Shown one piece after another: positions 16,306 to 24,560 of a DNA stretch of 36,207 nucleotides. The stretch's first letter is position 1. Every line of letters starts with the position of its first letter. The stretch is from assembly GCA_965151315.1 (NCBI GenBank), contig CBCTZG010000026.1:1-36207 (forward strand), read 5' to 3'. Source of the DNA: Avimonoglobus sp965151315. GTDB lineage: Bacteria > Bacillota > Clostridia > UBA1381. The position numbers and the translations under genes were made by a program. The notes beneath the pieces were generated by a model, which worked only from the letters and a program-made list of their open reading frames with translations, was not told the DNA's origin and searched no databases.

Positions 16306-17320
16306 TGGGGAAAGTTATCTGGCCCGGTGCGTGGAATCCCTGCGGAAGCAGACCCTGGAAGCCATTGAGATTATTTTGGTGGACGACGGTTCGCAGGACA
16401 ATACCGCGGCCATCTGCGCCACCTATGCCGCAGAGGACGGCCGGATCCGGGTATTGCGCCAGGAAAACGCCGGCGCCGGCCCTGCCCGGAACCGGGGGCT
16501 GGAGGCGGCTAAAGGCGAATTTATCGGCTTTGTAGACGCGGACGATTTTGCAGAGCCGGACATGTATGCTGCGCTGTACGGCGCCGCCATCCGGCACCAG
16601 GCGGACATGGCGCTGGCTGGGACGCGGCATATCGGTGGGATCGTATTCGGCGGCGGGGACACGCTGCGGGGCTGTTTCCAGGCCGAGACCTTGTTTTGCG
16701 GCCAGGCCGGGATCAAGCGGCTGCTGCTGGGGACGGCGGGGGCGCTGCCGGGGGAGCCGGAGGATTCACGGTATGGCTTTTCTGTCTGCAAGAATATTTA
16801 CCGGAGCGCCTGTATCCAGGAAAATCAGCTGCGGTTTGTTTCCGAGCGGCAGTTCGCTTCGGAGGATCTGCTGTTTTTGCTGGATTTCATCCCCCAGATC
16901 CAAAAAGCGGTGGGAATACCCGGCGCGTATTATTGCTACTGCCGCAACTCCGAATCCTTCTCAAAGGGCTATCAGGCCGGGCGGTTTCAAAAATCCAAGG
17001 CGTTGATCGTGGAAATGGAAAAGCGGCTTTCGGCCGTGCTGCCCCGAGAGGAATTCCAGCTGTATCTGGACCGTCAGCTGCTGGCCTATGCCCGGGTAGC
17101 TTCTGCCCAGGCGATCATGCACGCGGCAGACTGCGGACTGCCTAAGGAGGCGTTGTTTTCCGAATTGTTCAGTATTTGCCGGGATCCGGCGACAGCGGCG
17201 GCGCTTCGGCGGTATCCATACTGGCGGCTGCCCGTAAAGCAGGCTGCTTTCGCGTTCGCCATGCGGCACAGGCTGTTTGCGCTGGAGCGGCTCCTGGTTT
17301 GTCTGCGGAAAAAAATATGA
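16268..17320 (+). CDS. GT2-family glycosyltransferase
   Basis: An inverting GT-A enzyme of 350 residues. It opens with VSIIVPVYNGESYLARCVES, followed by the donor-binding VDDGS and the catalytic-metal segment GFVDADDFAEPDMY (DxD-type). The C-terminal 140 residues are helical and likely choose the acceptor. The ATG at 16268 is preferred over upstream in-frame starts because the family N-terminus begins three residues later and AGGAC/AAGGGAG precede it. It overlaps the previous gene by 38 bp. The DNA here has several long shadow reading frames because of its GC-rich third positions. Confidence 0.92.
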   Translation: MQPKVSIIVPVYNGESYLARCVESLRKQTLEAIEIILVDDGSQDNTAAICATYAAEDGRIRVLRQENAGAGPARNRGLEAAKGEFIGFVDADDFAEPDMYAALYGAAIRHQADMALAGTRHIGGIVFGGGDTLRGCFQAETLFCGQAGIKRLLLGTAGALPGEPEDSRYGFSVCKNIYRSACIQENQLRFVSERQFASEDLLFLLDFIPQIQKAVGIPGAYYCYCRNSESFSKGYQAGRFQKSKALIVEMEKRLSAVLPREEFQLYLDRQLLAYARVASAQAIMHAADCGLPKEALFSELFSICRDPATAAALRRYPYWRLPVKQAAFAFAMRHRLFALERLLVCLRKKI

Positions 17321-17336
17321 CGGGAGGATAGTGCGT

Positions 17337-18341
17337 ATGCTATTTTCGGTATTAGTCCCAGTCTACAATATAGAAGCGTATGTAAAAGCCTGTGTGGACA
17401 GTGTGCTGGCGCAGACCTTCCGGGATTTTGAACTGATCTTGGTAGACGACGGCGCGACAGACGGCTGCCCGGCCCTGTGCGACAGCTTTGCCCAAAAGGA
17501 CAGCCGGGTGCGGGTGATCCATAAGCCCAACGGCGGCCTGGTCAGCGCCCGGCAGGCGGCAATGCAGGCAGCCCGGGGGGAATATGTGGTGCATGTGGAC
17601 GGCGACGACTGGATCGCGCCGGAGCTGCTGGAAAAGGCGGTGGAAATCATTGAAAAGCATAGCCCGGATATGATTTCCTTTGGATTTACATACCATTGGC
17701 CGAATCGGCGGGAGACCGTATGCGAGCCAGTAGACGCCGGCTATTATGACCGGAAAAAGATTAAGGAGCAAATACACCCCATTGTGCTGATGGCACCGGG
17801 GATGACACATATGTTCTATTATCAGTGCGGCAAGGTTTTGCGCCGCAGGCTGCTGCATCCTATCCAGATGGCGGTAAATCCAGGGATTTCCCTGGGGGAG
17901 GATGTGGCCTGTGTGATCCCTGCGTATTTCCAGGCGGACAGTGTTTACATCAGCCATATACCGATGTATTTTTACCGCTGCCGGGCGGGCTCAGATTCCC
18001 GCAGCTTTAATCTGCGGCAATACCGGCAGCTGGCGTTAGGCGTGGAAGGGCTGGAACGGATCCCGGCGGAGCCGTCCGCCGGGCTGCCGGCGCAGATCAG
18101 CCGCTATACGGCCTTTATCTGCTTTGGCCTGCTGCTGGCCGCCGTTGACGCCCGGGAATACGGCATGATTGGCCAAATCAAGAACGCCATGGCCCATCCC
18201 ACGTTGCAAAGGCATATCCAAAGGGCGGCGTTCAAAGGGATCACGCCTAAAACCAGGGTGACCTGCTGGCTGCTCCGAAAAAATAGGATCCGGGCGGCTT
18301 ATGGGGTGCTGCGGATTTGCAGAATGGTCAAAAAGGGATAG
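17337..18341 (+). CDS. GT2-family glycosyltransferase
   Basis: A 334-residue GT-A enzyme beginning FSVLVPVYNIEAYVKACVDS, then LVDDGATDGCP and HVDGDDWIAPELLE as donor and metal sites. The ATG at 17337 lies 9 bp after GGGAGG; a GTG two codons earlier is possible but too close to the ribosome binding site. Its architecture parallels that of the preceding GT2 enzyme, though sequence identity outside the motifs is low, so they probably add different sugars. C-terminal residues 200-334 are helical and basic. Confidence 0.92.
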   Translation: MLFSVLVPVYNIEAYVKACVDSVLAQTFRDFELILVDDGATDGCPALCDSFAQKDSRVRVIHKPNGGLVSARQAAMQAARGEYVVHVDGDDWIAPELLEKAVEIIEKHSPDMISFGFTYHWPNRRETVCEPVDAGYYDRKKIKEQIHPIVLMAPGMTHMFYYQCGKVLRRRLLHPIQMAVNPGISLGEDVACVIPAYFQADSVYISHIPMYFYRCRAGSDSRSFNLRQYRQLALGVEGLERIPAEPSAGLPAQISRYTAFICFGLLLAAVDAREYGMIGQIKNAMAHPTLQRHIQRAAFKGITPKTRVTCWLLRKNRIRAAYGVLRICRMVKKG

Positions 18342-18352
18342 GAGGATGATAT

Positions 18353-19111
18353 ATGCGGGGAATCGCGGGAAAAATCAACCAGCTGCGGAAAATGCTTTTA
18401 TACGGCCCCCGGTACAGTTCCGCGTCCTATATCCGGCGGATGAACCGGCTGGGCGCCCGGATTGACGAATCGGTTTGGCTGCAAACGCCGGAAAGTATTT
18501 TCCTGGACGACACCAACCCGTTTCTGCTGGAGATCGGCCGGAATGTTAAAATTGCCGCCGGGGTGTCCATCCTGACCCATGACGCCTGCTGGCATGTGAT
18601 GATGGGAAACGACGGCCAGATCCGGGGGCATGTGGCGCCGGTGAAAATCGGCAGTAATGTGTTTATTGGGATGAACAGCATAATTTTGTGCAACGTGAGC
18701 ATTTGCGCCAATGTGATTATCAGCGCCGGCAGCGTTGTGACCACCCATCTGCGGACGCCGGGAGTTTACGCCGGCAATCCGGCAAAGCTTGTTGTTCCGT
18801 ATGCGGAGTATACGGCTATGCGGGAGGCCCGGCAGGTGCGGGAGGCGTATACGCTGGCCAAGGCGTATTACCAGCGGTTTGGGAAAAAACCGCCGGAAGA
18901 GCTTTTTAAGGAGTATTTCTGGCTTTTCGCGCCCCGGGATATCGATGCCCTGCCCCGGGTTTTTATGGAGCAGATGCAGTGCTGCGGGAATGATCAGCAG
19001 GCGGCGGACGCGTTTTTAAGCTCCCAGCCGGATTTTGCAGATTTTGACGCGTTCTGGGCGTATTGTATGGCCAAAATGCGGAAGGAGACGGAGAAAAATG
19101 TCCAGAACTGA
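18353..19111 (+). CDS. Left-handed beta-helix (hexapeptide repeat) acetyltransferase
   Basis: A 252-residue protein. Residues about 40-155 carry hexapeptide repeats of the LbH fold (IFLDDT, LLEIGRNVKIAAGVSI, VKIGSNVFIGMNSIIL, NVIISAGSVVT), ending in GNPAKLV, typical of sugar O-acetyltransferases using acetyl-CoA. LTHDACWHV holds the probable catalytic His. The remaining 95 residues are helical and acidic and do not belong to the core fold. AGGAGG precedes the ATG. It probably O-acetylates a sugar of the repeat unit in the cytoplasm. Confidence 0.9.
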   Translation: MRGIAGKINQLRKMLLYGPRYSSASYIRRMNRLGARIDESVWLQTPESIFLDDTNPFLLEIGRNVKIAAGVSILTHDACWHVMMGNDGQIRGHVAPVKIGSNVFIGMNSIILCNVSICANVIISAGSVVTTHLRTPGVYAGNPAKLVVPYAEYTAMREARQVREAYTLAKAYYQRFGKKPPEELFKEYFWLFAPRDIDALPRVFMEQMQCCGNDQQAADAFLSSQPDFADFDAFWAYCMAKMRKETEKNVQN

Positions 19112-20645
19112 TCATATCGCAAAAAATATGCGGTTCGCCCTGGGCGGCCAGCTCCTGCTGATGCTGTCCAATTTTATTCTGCGCCGGGTGTTTATCCTGG
19201 CCTTAGGCGAGAATTATCTGGGACTGAACGGGCTGTTTGCGGATATCTTATCTATGCTGTCCCTGGCGGAGCTGGGGTTTGGTGCGTCCATTATTTTCAG
19301 CCTGTATAAGCCGGCAGCCCAGGGCGATCGGGAAAAGATCAAGACCCTGATGCGGCTTTACCGCCGGGCCTATACGGCAGTGGGGATCGTTGTGCTGGCA
19401 GCCGGCGGAGCGCTTACGCCGTTTCTGGATATATTTGTGAAGGAAATGCCTGCGGATGTGGCGCATATTCAATGGATCTATCTGTTAAATGTAGTCAATG
19501 CCGGTATATCCTATTTCTTTGTTTACAAGGCGTCGCTGCTGTTCGCAGATCAAAAAAAGTATGTGGAGGTCATCATCAATACGGCTGTCAAGCTGATGAC
19601 CGCGCTTTTACAGATTTTGGCGCTGTATCTGTTCCGGAATTATTTCCTCTATTTGGGGATCATGATCGCGGGGACGGCGGCGCAGAATATTTTGATTTCC
19701 GTGCAGACAGACCGGATGTATCCCTATCTCCGGGAGCGGCACGTCAAGCCCCTGGCCCAGGAGGACCGGCGGGTGATCCGTCGGAATGTGGGGGCGATGG
19801 TCTTCCATAAATTCGGGGATGTGGCGGTGTTTTCCACAGACAGCCTTCTAATGGCAAAGTTTGTCAGCGTGGCTTCGGTAGGGTTGTATTCCAATTATAT
19901 GCTGATCCGAAAGGCGCTTTTAAATATAATCTGCCTGGCCTTTAACGCCATTACTGCCAGTATGGGCAATCTGAACGCCAGCGAGCCGGTAGAACGGAAG
20001 CGGGAAGCCTTTTACAATATTTATTTCTTTTCGGCTTGGGCCTTTGGGTTTGCCAGCATATGTCTGATGTGTCTGTATAACCCGTTTATCAGCTTGTGGC
20101 TGGGGCCGGAGTACTTGTTCCCTGCCGGGACGGTGCTGGTAATCGTGCTGAATTTTTATATGTACTGTATGCGTATGCCCGTCGGGACCACCAAGGAGGT
20201 TATGGGGCTGTTTTGGAACGACCGGTATAAACCGCTGGCAGAGGTGGCGGTGAACCTGGCGGCTTCCATTTTTTTGGTAAAGCGTATGGGCTTTGCCGGG
20301 GTTTTGTGGGGGACGCTGGTCAGCACCGTGACTGTGCCGTTTTGGGTGGAGCCGGTGGTGGTATACCGCCGGGGCCTGCGGCAAAACCCGGCCCGGTATT
20401 TTCTGCGGTATTTCCTCTATCTGGGTGTGACAGCCGCAGCCGGGGGACTCTGTTATTGGCTCTGCGGGCTTCTGCCGGAAACCCTGGAGGGCTTTCTGGG
20501 AAAAGTGCTGCTTTGCCTGATTATGCCCAACGCAATATATCTGGCGGCCTACTGCCGGCGGGCGGAGTTTAGATATACCGTAGGCTTGGCCCAAAAATTC
20601 CTGCGGGCCGCGAAAAACAGGATAGCTGGGGGCGGAAGGATATGA
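19098..20645 (+). CDS. Wzx-like repeat-unit flippase (MOP/MATE-type)
   Basis: A 515-residue polytopic membrane protein with 12-14 predicted helices. The N-terminal part (KNMRFALGGQLLLMLSNFIL and LGENYLGLNGLFADIL) matches polysaccharide transporters of the MOP superfamily found in Gram-positive capsule loci. It would turn the undecaprenyl-linked repeat unit to the outer face for the Wzy-like polymerase encoded upstream. GGAG lies 5 bp before the ATG at 19098. It overlaps the preceding acetyltransferase by 14 bp and the next GT2 gene by ATGA. Confidence 0.9.
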   Translation: MSRTDHIAKNMRFALGGQLLLMLSNFILRRVFILALGENYLGLNGLFADILSMLSLAELGFGASIIFSLYKPAAQGDREKIKTLMRLYRRAYTAVGIVVLAAGGALTPFLDIFVKEMPADVAHIQWIYLLNVVNAGISYFFVYKASLLFADQKKYVEVIINTAVKLMTALLQILALYLFRNYFLYLGIMIAGTAAQNILISVQTDRMYPYLRERHVKPLAQEDRRVIRRNVGAMVFHKFGDVAVFSTDSLLMAKFVSVASVGLYSNYMLIRKALLNIICLAFNAITASMGNLNASEPVERKREAFYNIYFFSAWAFGFASICLMCLYNPFISLWLGPEYLFPAGTVLVIVLNFYMYCMRMPVGTTKEVMGLFWNDRYKPLAEVAVNLAASIFLVKRMGFAGVLWGTLVSTVTVPFWVEPVVVYRRGLRQNPARYFLRYFLYLGVTAAAGGLCYWLCGLLPETLEGFLGKVLLCLIMPNAIYLAAYCRRAEFRYTVGLAQKFLRAAKNRIAGGGRI

Positions 20646-21715
20646 AAAAACCGGAGATTTCTATCATTTTATGTGTGTACAATGGGGCGGCATTTTTGGC
20701 AGAGACCTTGGACAGTATCTTGTGCCAGACATTTCCGGACTGGGAATGTGTGCTGATCGACGACTGCTCCCAGGACGCCACCCCGGAGATCCTGGCGGAT
20801 TATGCCCGGCGGGAGCCCCGGATCCGCCTGTTCCGCAACGAGCGGAACCGGGGGCTCCAGTATTCCCTGAACCGGGCGGTGAATCAGGCTCGGGGCCGGT
20901 ATATGGTGCGGATAGATGCCGACGATATTTGCCGCCGGGACCGGCTGGAGCGGCAGTTTGCATTTATGGAGGCGAATCCGGCCATTGCGGTGTCCTGCTG
21001 CCAGGTGTTTTTGTGGAAGGACGGGAAAACGGTGTCGGCGCCGGTATGCCGGCGGACAGACCCGGATTCTGTACAGGCGCTGTTTTTATTTTTTAATCCC
21101 ATCTGCCATCCTGGCGTTATTGCCCGGCTGGCGGACATCCGGGCGTTCATGTATACGGAAGGGTTTTCCTGCAGTGAGGATCTCAAGCTGTGGACAGAAA
21201 TGCTCTGTGCGGGAAAGCGGTTTGCCGTACAGGATGAATACCTGCTTTTGTACCGTCTGCATGACCGGCAGATCACCGCCACGGATCCGCGGGACCGGGA
21301 TCAGTACCGGGAAATTATACAAGCATTTTATACCGGCGTCTTGTTCCAGCCCTCCCCGGCGGAATTGGACTTTCAGGTATCCGGCGTGTATTTCCGGGAC
21401 ACGCTGGATATTGATCAGCTGCGGCGATGGCTGCAAAAGATCCGCCGGGAAAATCAAACGCGGGGGGTTTTCCCGGGACGGGCTCTGCGGTATGCCTGCC
21501 TGGAGATCCTGCTGGAATACCGGCGGGCAGAGGCCCCGGCCCAAAAGCTAACCGGGGCACTCTGGGGCCTGGGACCGCTGTTTACGGCCTGGGAGATGGC
21601 CGCCCGGGCGGCCCGCAGGCGGCAAGACGCCGCGAAGCGCAGGCAAGGCGCCGCTGTCTTTGGGCTTCGGCCAGTTCCCGGCGGGAAAAACGGTATGGTG
21701 GTATATACAAGGTAA
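20642..21715 (+). CDS. GT2-family glycosyltransferase
   Basis: A 357-residue GT-A enzyme with ISIILCVYNGAAFLAETLDS, IDDCSQDATPEIL and the metal site MVRIDADDICRRDRLERQ. The last 50 residues are rich in Arg/Ala and look like a flexible tail. It starts in ATGA overlap with the flippase stop, so it belongs to the same transcript. It is the third GT2 and fifth glycosyltransferase of the operon, not counting the priming transferase. Confidence 0.92.
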   Translation: MKKPEISIILCVYNGAAFLAETLDSILCQTFPDWECVLIDDCSQDATPEILADYARREPRIRLFRNERNRGLQYSLNRAVNQARGRYMVRIDADDICRRDRLERQFAFMEANPAIAVSCCQVFLWKDGKTVSAPVCRRTDPDSVQALFLFFNPICHPGVIARLADIRAFMYTEGFSCSEDLKLWTEMLCAGKRFAVQDEYLLLYRLHDRQITATDPRDRDQYREIIQAFYTGVLFQPSPAELDFQVSGVYFRDTLDIDQLRRWLQKIRRENQTRGVFPGRALRYACLEILLEYRRAEAPAQKLTGALWGLGPLFTAWEMAARAARRRQDAAKRRQGAAVFGLRPVPGGKNGMVVYTR

Positions 21716-21730
21716 GCGGGGGTGTATGGG

Positions 21731-22795
21731 ATGCAATTCAAAAAAGATTTTATTGGAATGTTTGACGTGCTGAAGGGGATATTGATGATCCTGATCGTGC
21801 TGATCCACACGGCAGACTTTATCTTGACTGTTATGCCCGCCGGCGGGGGTGCGGCGGTGACAAGGGGCCTTATGCGGTATTCTTCCGTGTTCATTGTCAT
21901 CTTTTTTATCCTGGCCGGGTATTCCTTCCGGCCGCCGGCGGATATTGGGGCATACATCAAAAAGCAGGCCCGGCAGCTGCTTGTGCCCTACGGAATTATT
22001 GTGATCAGCAGCACGGCCTTGCGTACCCTGCTGTTTACGGCGATCAGCGGCCGTTTCCGGCTTCAGGAAATCTCATCCGGGATCCTGGGCGGCCTGTATG
22101 GATGCGTCCTGCCCTTTGAATTATTCGGCCGGGTCTGGGCTGGCGGGATTGTGGCCTTGTGGTTTTTGCTGGCGCTGTTTTTCGGGAATGTGATCTACGC
22201 GCTTTTATGGCGGCTGAAAAACCAAAAGCTGACCATTTTTCTGATCTGGGCTCTATCGGCGGCGGCAGCGCTGTTCCCGCCGGTAGAAACGGTCCAGCTG
22301 CCCTGGTGTATTGTACAGTCCTGCGCGGTATTGGGTTTTTTGGAGATTGGGCGCCTTTTGCGGAAATATAAGATCTTATACAGAAGGTTTCATCCTTTGC
22401 TGCTGGTGCCTGTACTTGGCGTATGGGTACTGGCGTACCTGTTCTCCGAAGCCAACGTGGCGGCAAACCTTTGGAGATTCGGGCCGGTGGATTACGCGGT
22501 TTCATCCGCGGTGGCAGCGGCAGTGGTTATCCTGTATACGCAAAGCGGCCTGGCGGTGGCCAGGTTTACAGGCCTGACGGCATATATCGGCCGGTATTCC
22601 CTGTGGGTCTTGTTTCTGCATAGCTTTGAGCTTCTGGCTATTCCCTGGAATGGATGGCTTGGGGGCGCGATTCAGCGGCTGGGGATCCCGTTTGGCGCGG
22701 CCATATTCCTTTTGTGCGCCCTGCGGGTCGGCTTGATCTGCGCTGTGATTTGGATTGGAAAGGTTGTTTTCGCCCGGCGGTTCGGGCGATTTTAG
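21731..22795 (+). CDS. Acyltransferase-3 family membrane protein
   Basis: A 354-residue protein with about ten membrane helices. The N-terminal block FDVLKGILMILIVLIHTADF contains the conserved H of the acyltransferase-3 family (PF01757), which moves acetyl or other acyl groups onto exported sugars. ATG 21731 is favoured because GGGGGTG lies 6 bp upstream; a GTG at 21722 would overlap that site. It sits next to an acyl carrier protein and an AMP-forming ligase, so its donor could be an acyl-ACP or a compound derived from it rather than acetyl-CoA. That link is inferred from order only. Confidence 0.85.
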   Translation: MQFKKDFIGMFDVLKGILMILIVLIHTADFILTVMPAGGGAAVTRGLMRYSSVFIVIFFILAGYSFRPPADIGAYIKKQARQLLVPYGIIVISSTALRTLLFTAISGRFRLQEISSGILGGLYGCVLPFELFGRVWAGGIVALWFLLALFFGNVIYALLWRLKNQKLTIFLIWALSAAAALFPPVETVQLPWCIVQSCAVLGFLEIGRLLRKYKILYRRFHPLLLVPVLGVWVLAYLFSEANVAANLWRFGPVDYAVSSAVAAAVVILYTQSGLAVARFTGLTAYIGRYSLWVLFLHSFELLAIPWNGWLGGAIQRLGIPFGAAIFLLCALRVGLICAVIWIGKVVFARRFGRF

Positions 22796-22822
22796 AAAAT
22801 AGAGAAAGGAACGGTGATTTGT

Positions 22823-23062
22823 ATGGAAAAGAATGAAATTGAAAACAAGGTGCTGCAGCTGGTACGGGAGGTATCCGGACAGACGGACTGTGAATTGGAG
22901 ATGGATTTGGTAGATGAAATCGGCCTTTCCTCCGTGGAGGTCATGGAACTGATCAGCGGGACGGAACGGTTATTTGGGATCAAAATCGCTTCCCGGGAAC
23001 TGCGGCTGGTGATGACGCCGGCAGATCTGGCGGCGCTCGCAGCCCAGAAAATGCAGGCATAA
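22823..23062 (+). CDS. Acyl carrier protein
   Basis: A 79-residue acidic, helical protein (three residues longer if the GTG at 22814 is used; AAAGGA lies upstream of both). The motif DEIGLSSVEVMELI provides the serine that would carry 4'-phosphopantetheine; the usual DSL is replaced by LSS. It lies 21 bp before an adenylate-forming ligase, as DltC-like or polyketide-type carriers do. It is not the fatty-acid synthesis AcpP, since no fab genes are near. It probably holds an activated acyl or aminoacyl group for decorating the polysaccharide. Confidence 0.85.
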   Translation: MEKNEIENKVLQLVREVSGQTDCELEMDLVDEIGLSSVEVMELISGTERLFGIKIASRELRLVMTPADLAALAAQKMQA

Positions 23063-23083
23063 GGATTGGAAGGAGTTGGTACG

Positions 23084-24553
23084 GTGCTGTATGAAGCCTA
23101 TTGGGATATGACGGTATATGAAATGCTGGAAAAAATGGAAAAGAGCTTCGGGGAAAAACCGTTGTTTTATTTCCGGGAAGGGGCAGAGACCGTTATAGTG
23201 AGCTATAGCCGTTTTTTTGACGACTGCCGCCGGCTGGCGGCGTATTTTGCCGAAGCAGGCCTTGCAGGCCGCCGGGTGGTCATCAGCGGCCGGAATACCT
23301 ATACGCAGATAGCGGCCTTTTTTGCCGTTATGGCTATGGGCGCCGTGGCCTGTCCATTAAATTTTGATTTGCCGGATGAAGAACTGGCATACGCCCTCCA
23401 GCGGCTGGAGCCAGCCTGTGTGGTGTATGACAGCCAGGATGCGGCGGTTTTAGAAACGGTGGCGGCAGGGGCTGGGATGCGCCGTATTTGCTGTACGGGC
23501 CCGGCGCCGGCGGCCGGACAGACAATTGAAAGCCTGCTGCGGACAGAATCCCGGCGGTACGTGTTTACCGGCAGGCAGCGGCCTGCTGATCCGGCTGTGA
23601 TCCTGATGACCTCCGGCAGTACCAGCCAAAGCAAGCTGGTGGTTCTTTCTCACTATGGGGTTTTGCCCCACAGCCAGGTGGAAACCCAAAAGAGTATTTT
23701 TGTTTTACCCATCTACCATATCGCAGGCCTGAATATCCTGGTGAACGACATGGCCCGGGGTACGCCGGTATGCCTGTCCAATCTGCGGGACGGTACATAT
23801 GACATTCGGTGGTATCAGCCCAAGGACGTATTCGCCGTACCCATGTTTGTGTCTATGCTGGTCAAGCAAAGCCGGTCGGGACGGATGGACCTGAGCTGCT
23901 TTCAAAATATCAGCAGCGGCGGGGCGCCCCAGGATTTAGAGGCTACCGCGTACCTGAACAGTCTCGGCATTTTTTCCATGTCTTTGTACGGCGCTACAGA
24001 AACTGCGGGAATGGTGGATTATTCCACTCCTGCGGAATATAAGTTTGGATCCGTAGGCAAGCCGGGCCCATGGAACGAGATCCGGGTCAGCCCCACGGGG
24101 GAAGTATTGGTCCGAGGTAAAAATATCATGCTGGAATATTTGGGTGATCCGGCGGCCACCGCCGCTGTTTTGAAAGACGGCTGGTATCATACCGGCGACC
24201 TGGGGCGGATTGACGAAGACGGGTTTTTATTTATAACCGGCCGGATCAAAAACATCATTATCCTTCCTAACGGTGAAAATGTAAGCCCGGAGGCGGTGGA
24301 GTGGCGCTTGGCGCGGTGCGGGGCCATCGAGGAAGCAGTGGTCTGCGGAGAGGATGATATGATCGCCGCCCATATCTGGTGCGGCAGCAGCGCTGGGGAA
24401 CAGGAAGAAGCAGCCGTCCGGGCTTTTATCAAGCAATACAATCAATCGGTACCCAGCTATTACGCGATCCGGCGGATCCATTTCCGGACAAAACCCTTTT
24501 TGCGGACCGCGTCGAACAAAATCAAGCGAAGCGTTAACACTGAGCAGGAGTGA
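23084..24553 (+). CDS. AMP-forming acyl/aminoacyl ligase (ANL superfamily)
   Basis: Activates a carboxylate with ATP and loads it on the adjacent carrier protein or on CoA. The 489-residue enzyme begins with a GTG at 23084, eight bases after AAGGAG. Core motifs appear in order: A3 ILMTSGSTSQSKL (variant of TSGTTGxPKG), A5 SLYGATETAG, A7 YHTGDLG, A8 GRIKNIIILPNGENVSPEAVE with hinge, and A10 RTASNKIKRS with the catalytic Lys. The immediate partner ACP suggests a DltA/DltC-like pair, but I see no evidence for D-alanine specificity. Together with the acyltransferase-3 protein it forms a probable acylation module. Confidence 0.88.
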   Translation: MLYEAYWDMTVYEMLEKMEKSFGEKPLFYFREGAETVIVSYSRFFDDCRRLAAYFAEAGLAGRRVVISGRNTYTQIAAFFAVMAMGAVACPLNFDLPDEELAYALQRLEPACVVYDSQDAAVLETVAAGAGMRRICCTGPAPAAGQTIESLLRTESRRYVFTGRQRPADPAVILMTSGSTSQSKLVVLSHYGVLPHSQVETQKSIFVLPIYHIAGLNILVNDMARGTPVCLSNLRDGTYDIRWYQPKDVFAVPMFVSMLVKQSRSGRMDLSCFQNISSGGAPQDLEATAYLNSLGIFSMSLYGATETAGMVDYSTPAEYKFGSVGKPGPWNEIRVSPTGEVLVRGKNIMLEYLGDPAATAAVLKDGWYHTGDLGRIDEDGFLFITGRIKNIIILPNGENVSPEAVEWRLARCGAIEEAVVCGEDDMIAAHIWCGSSAGEQEEAAVRAFIKQYNQSVPSYYAIRRIHFRTKPFLRTASNKIKRSVNTEQE

Positions 24554-24560
24554 AACAGCT

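Noticed and set aside
16170..17145. Long overlapping ORFs inside the GT2 genes
   Set aside because: These are alternative frames of GC-rich coding DNA and carry no recognisable domains; the GT2 frames hold all family motifs.
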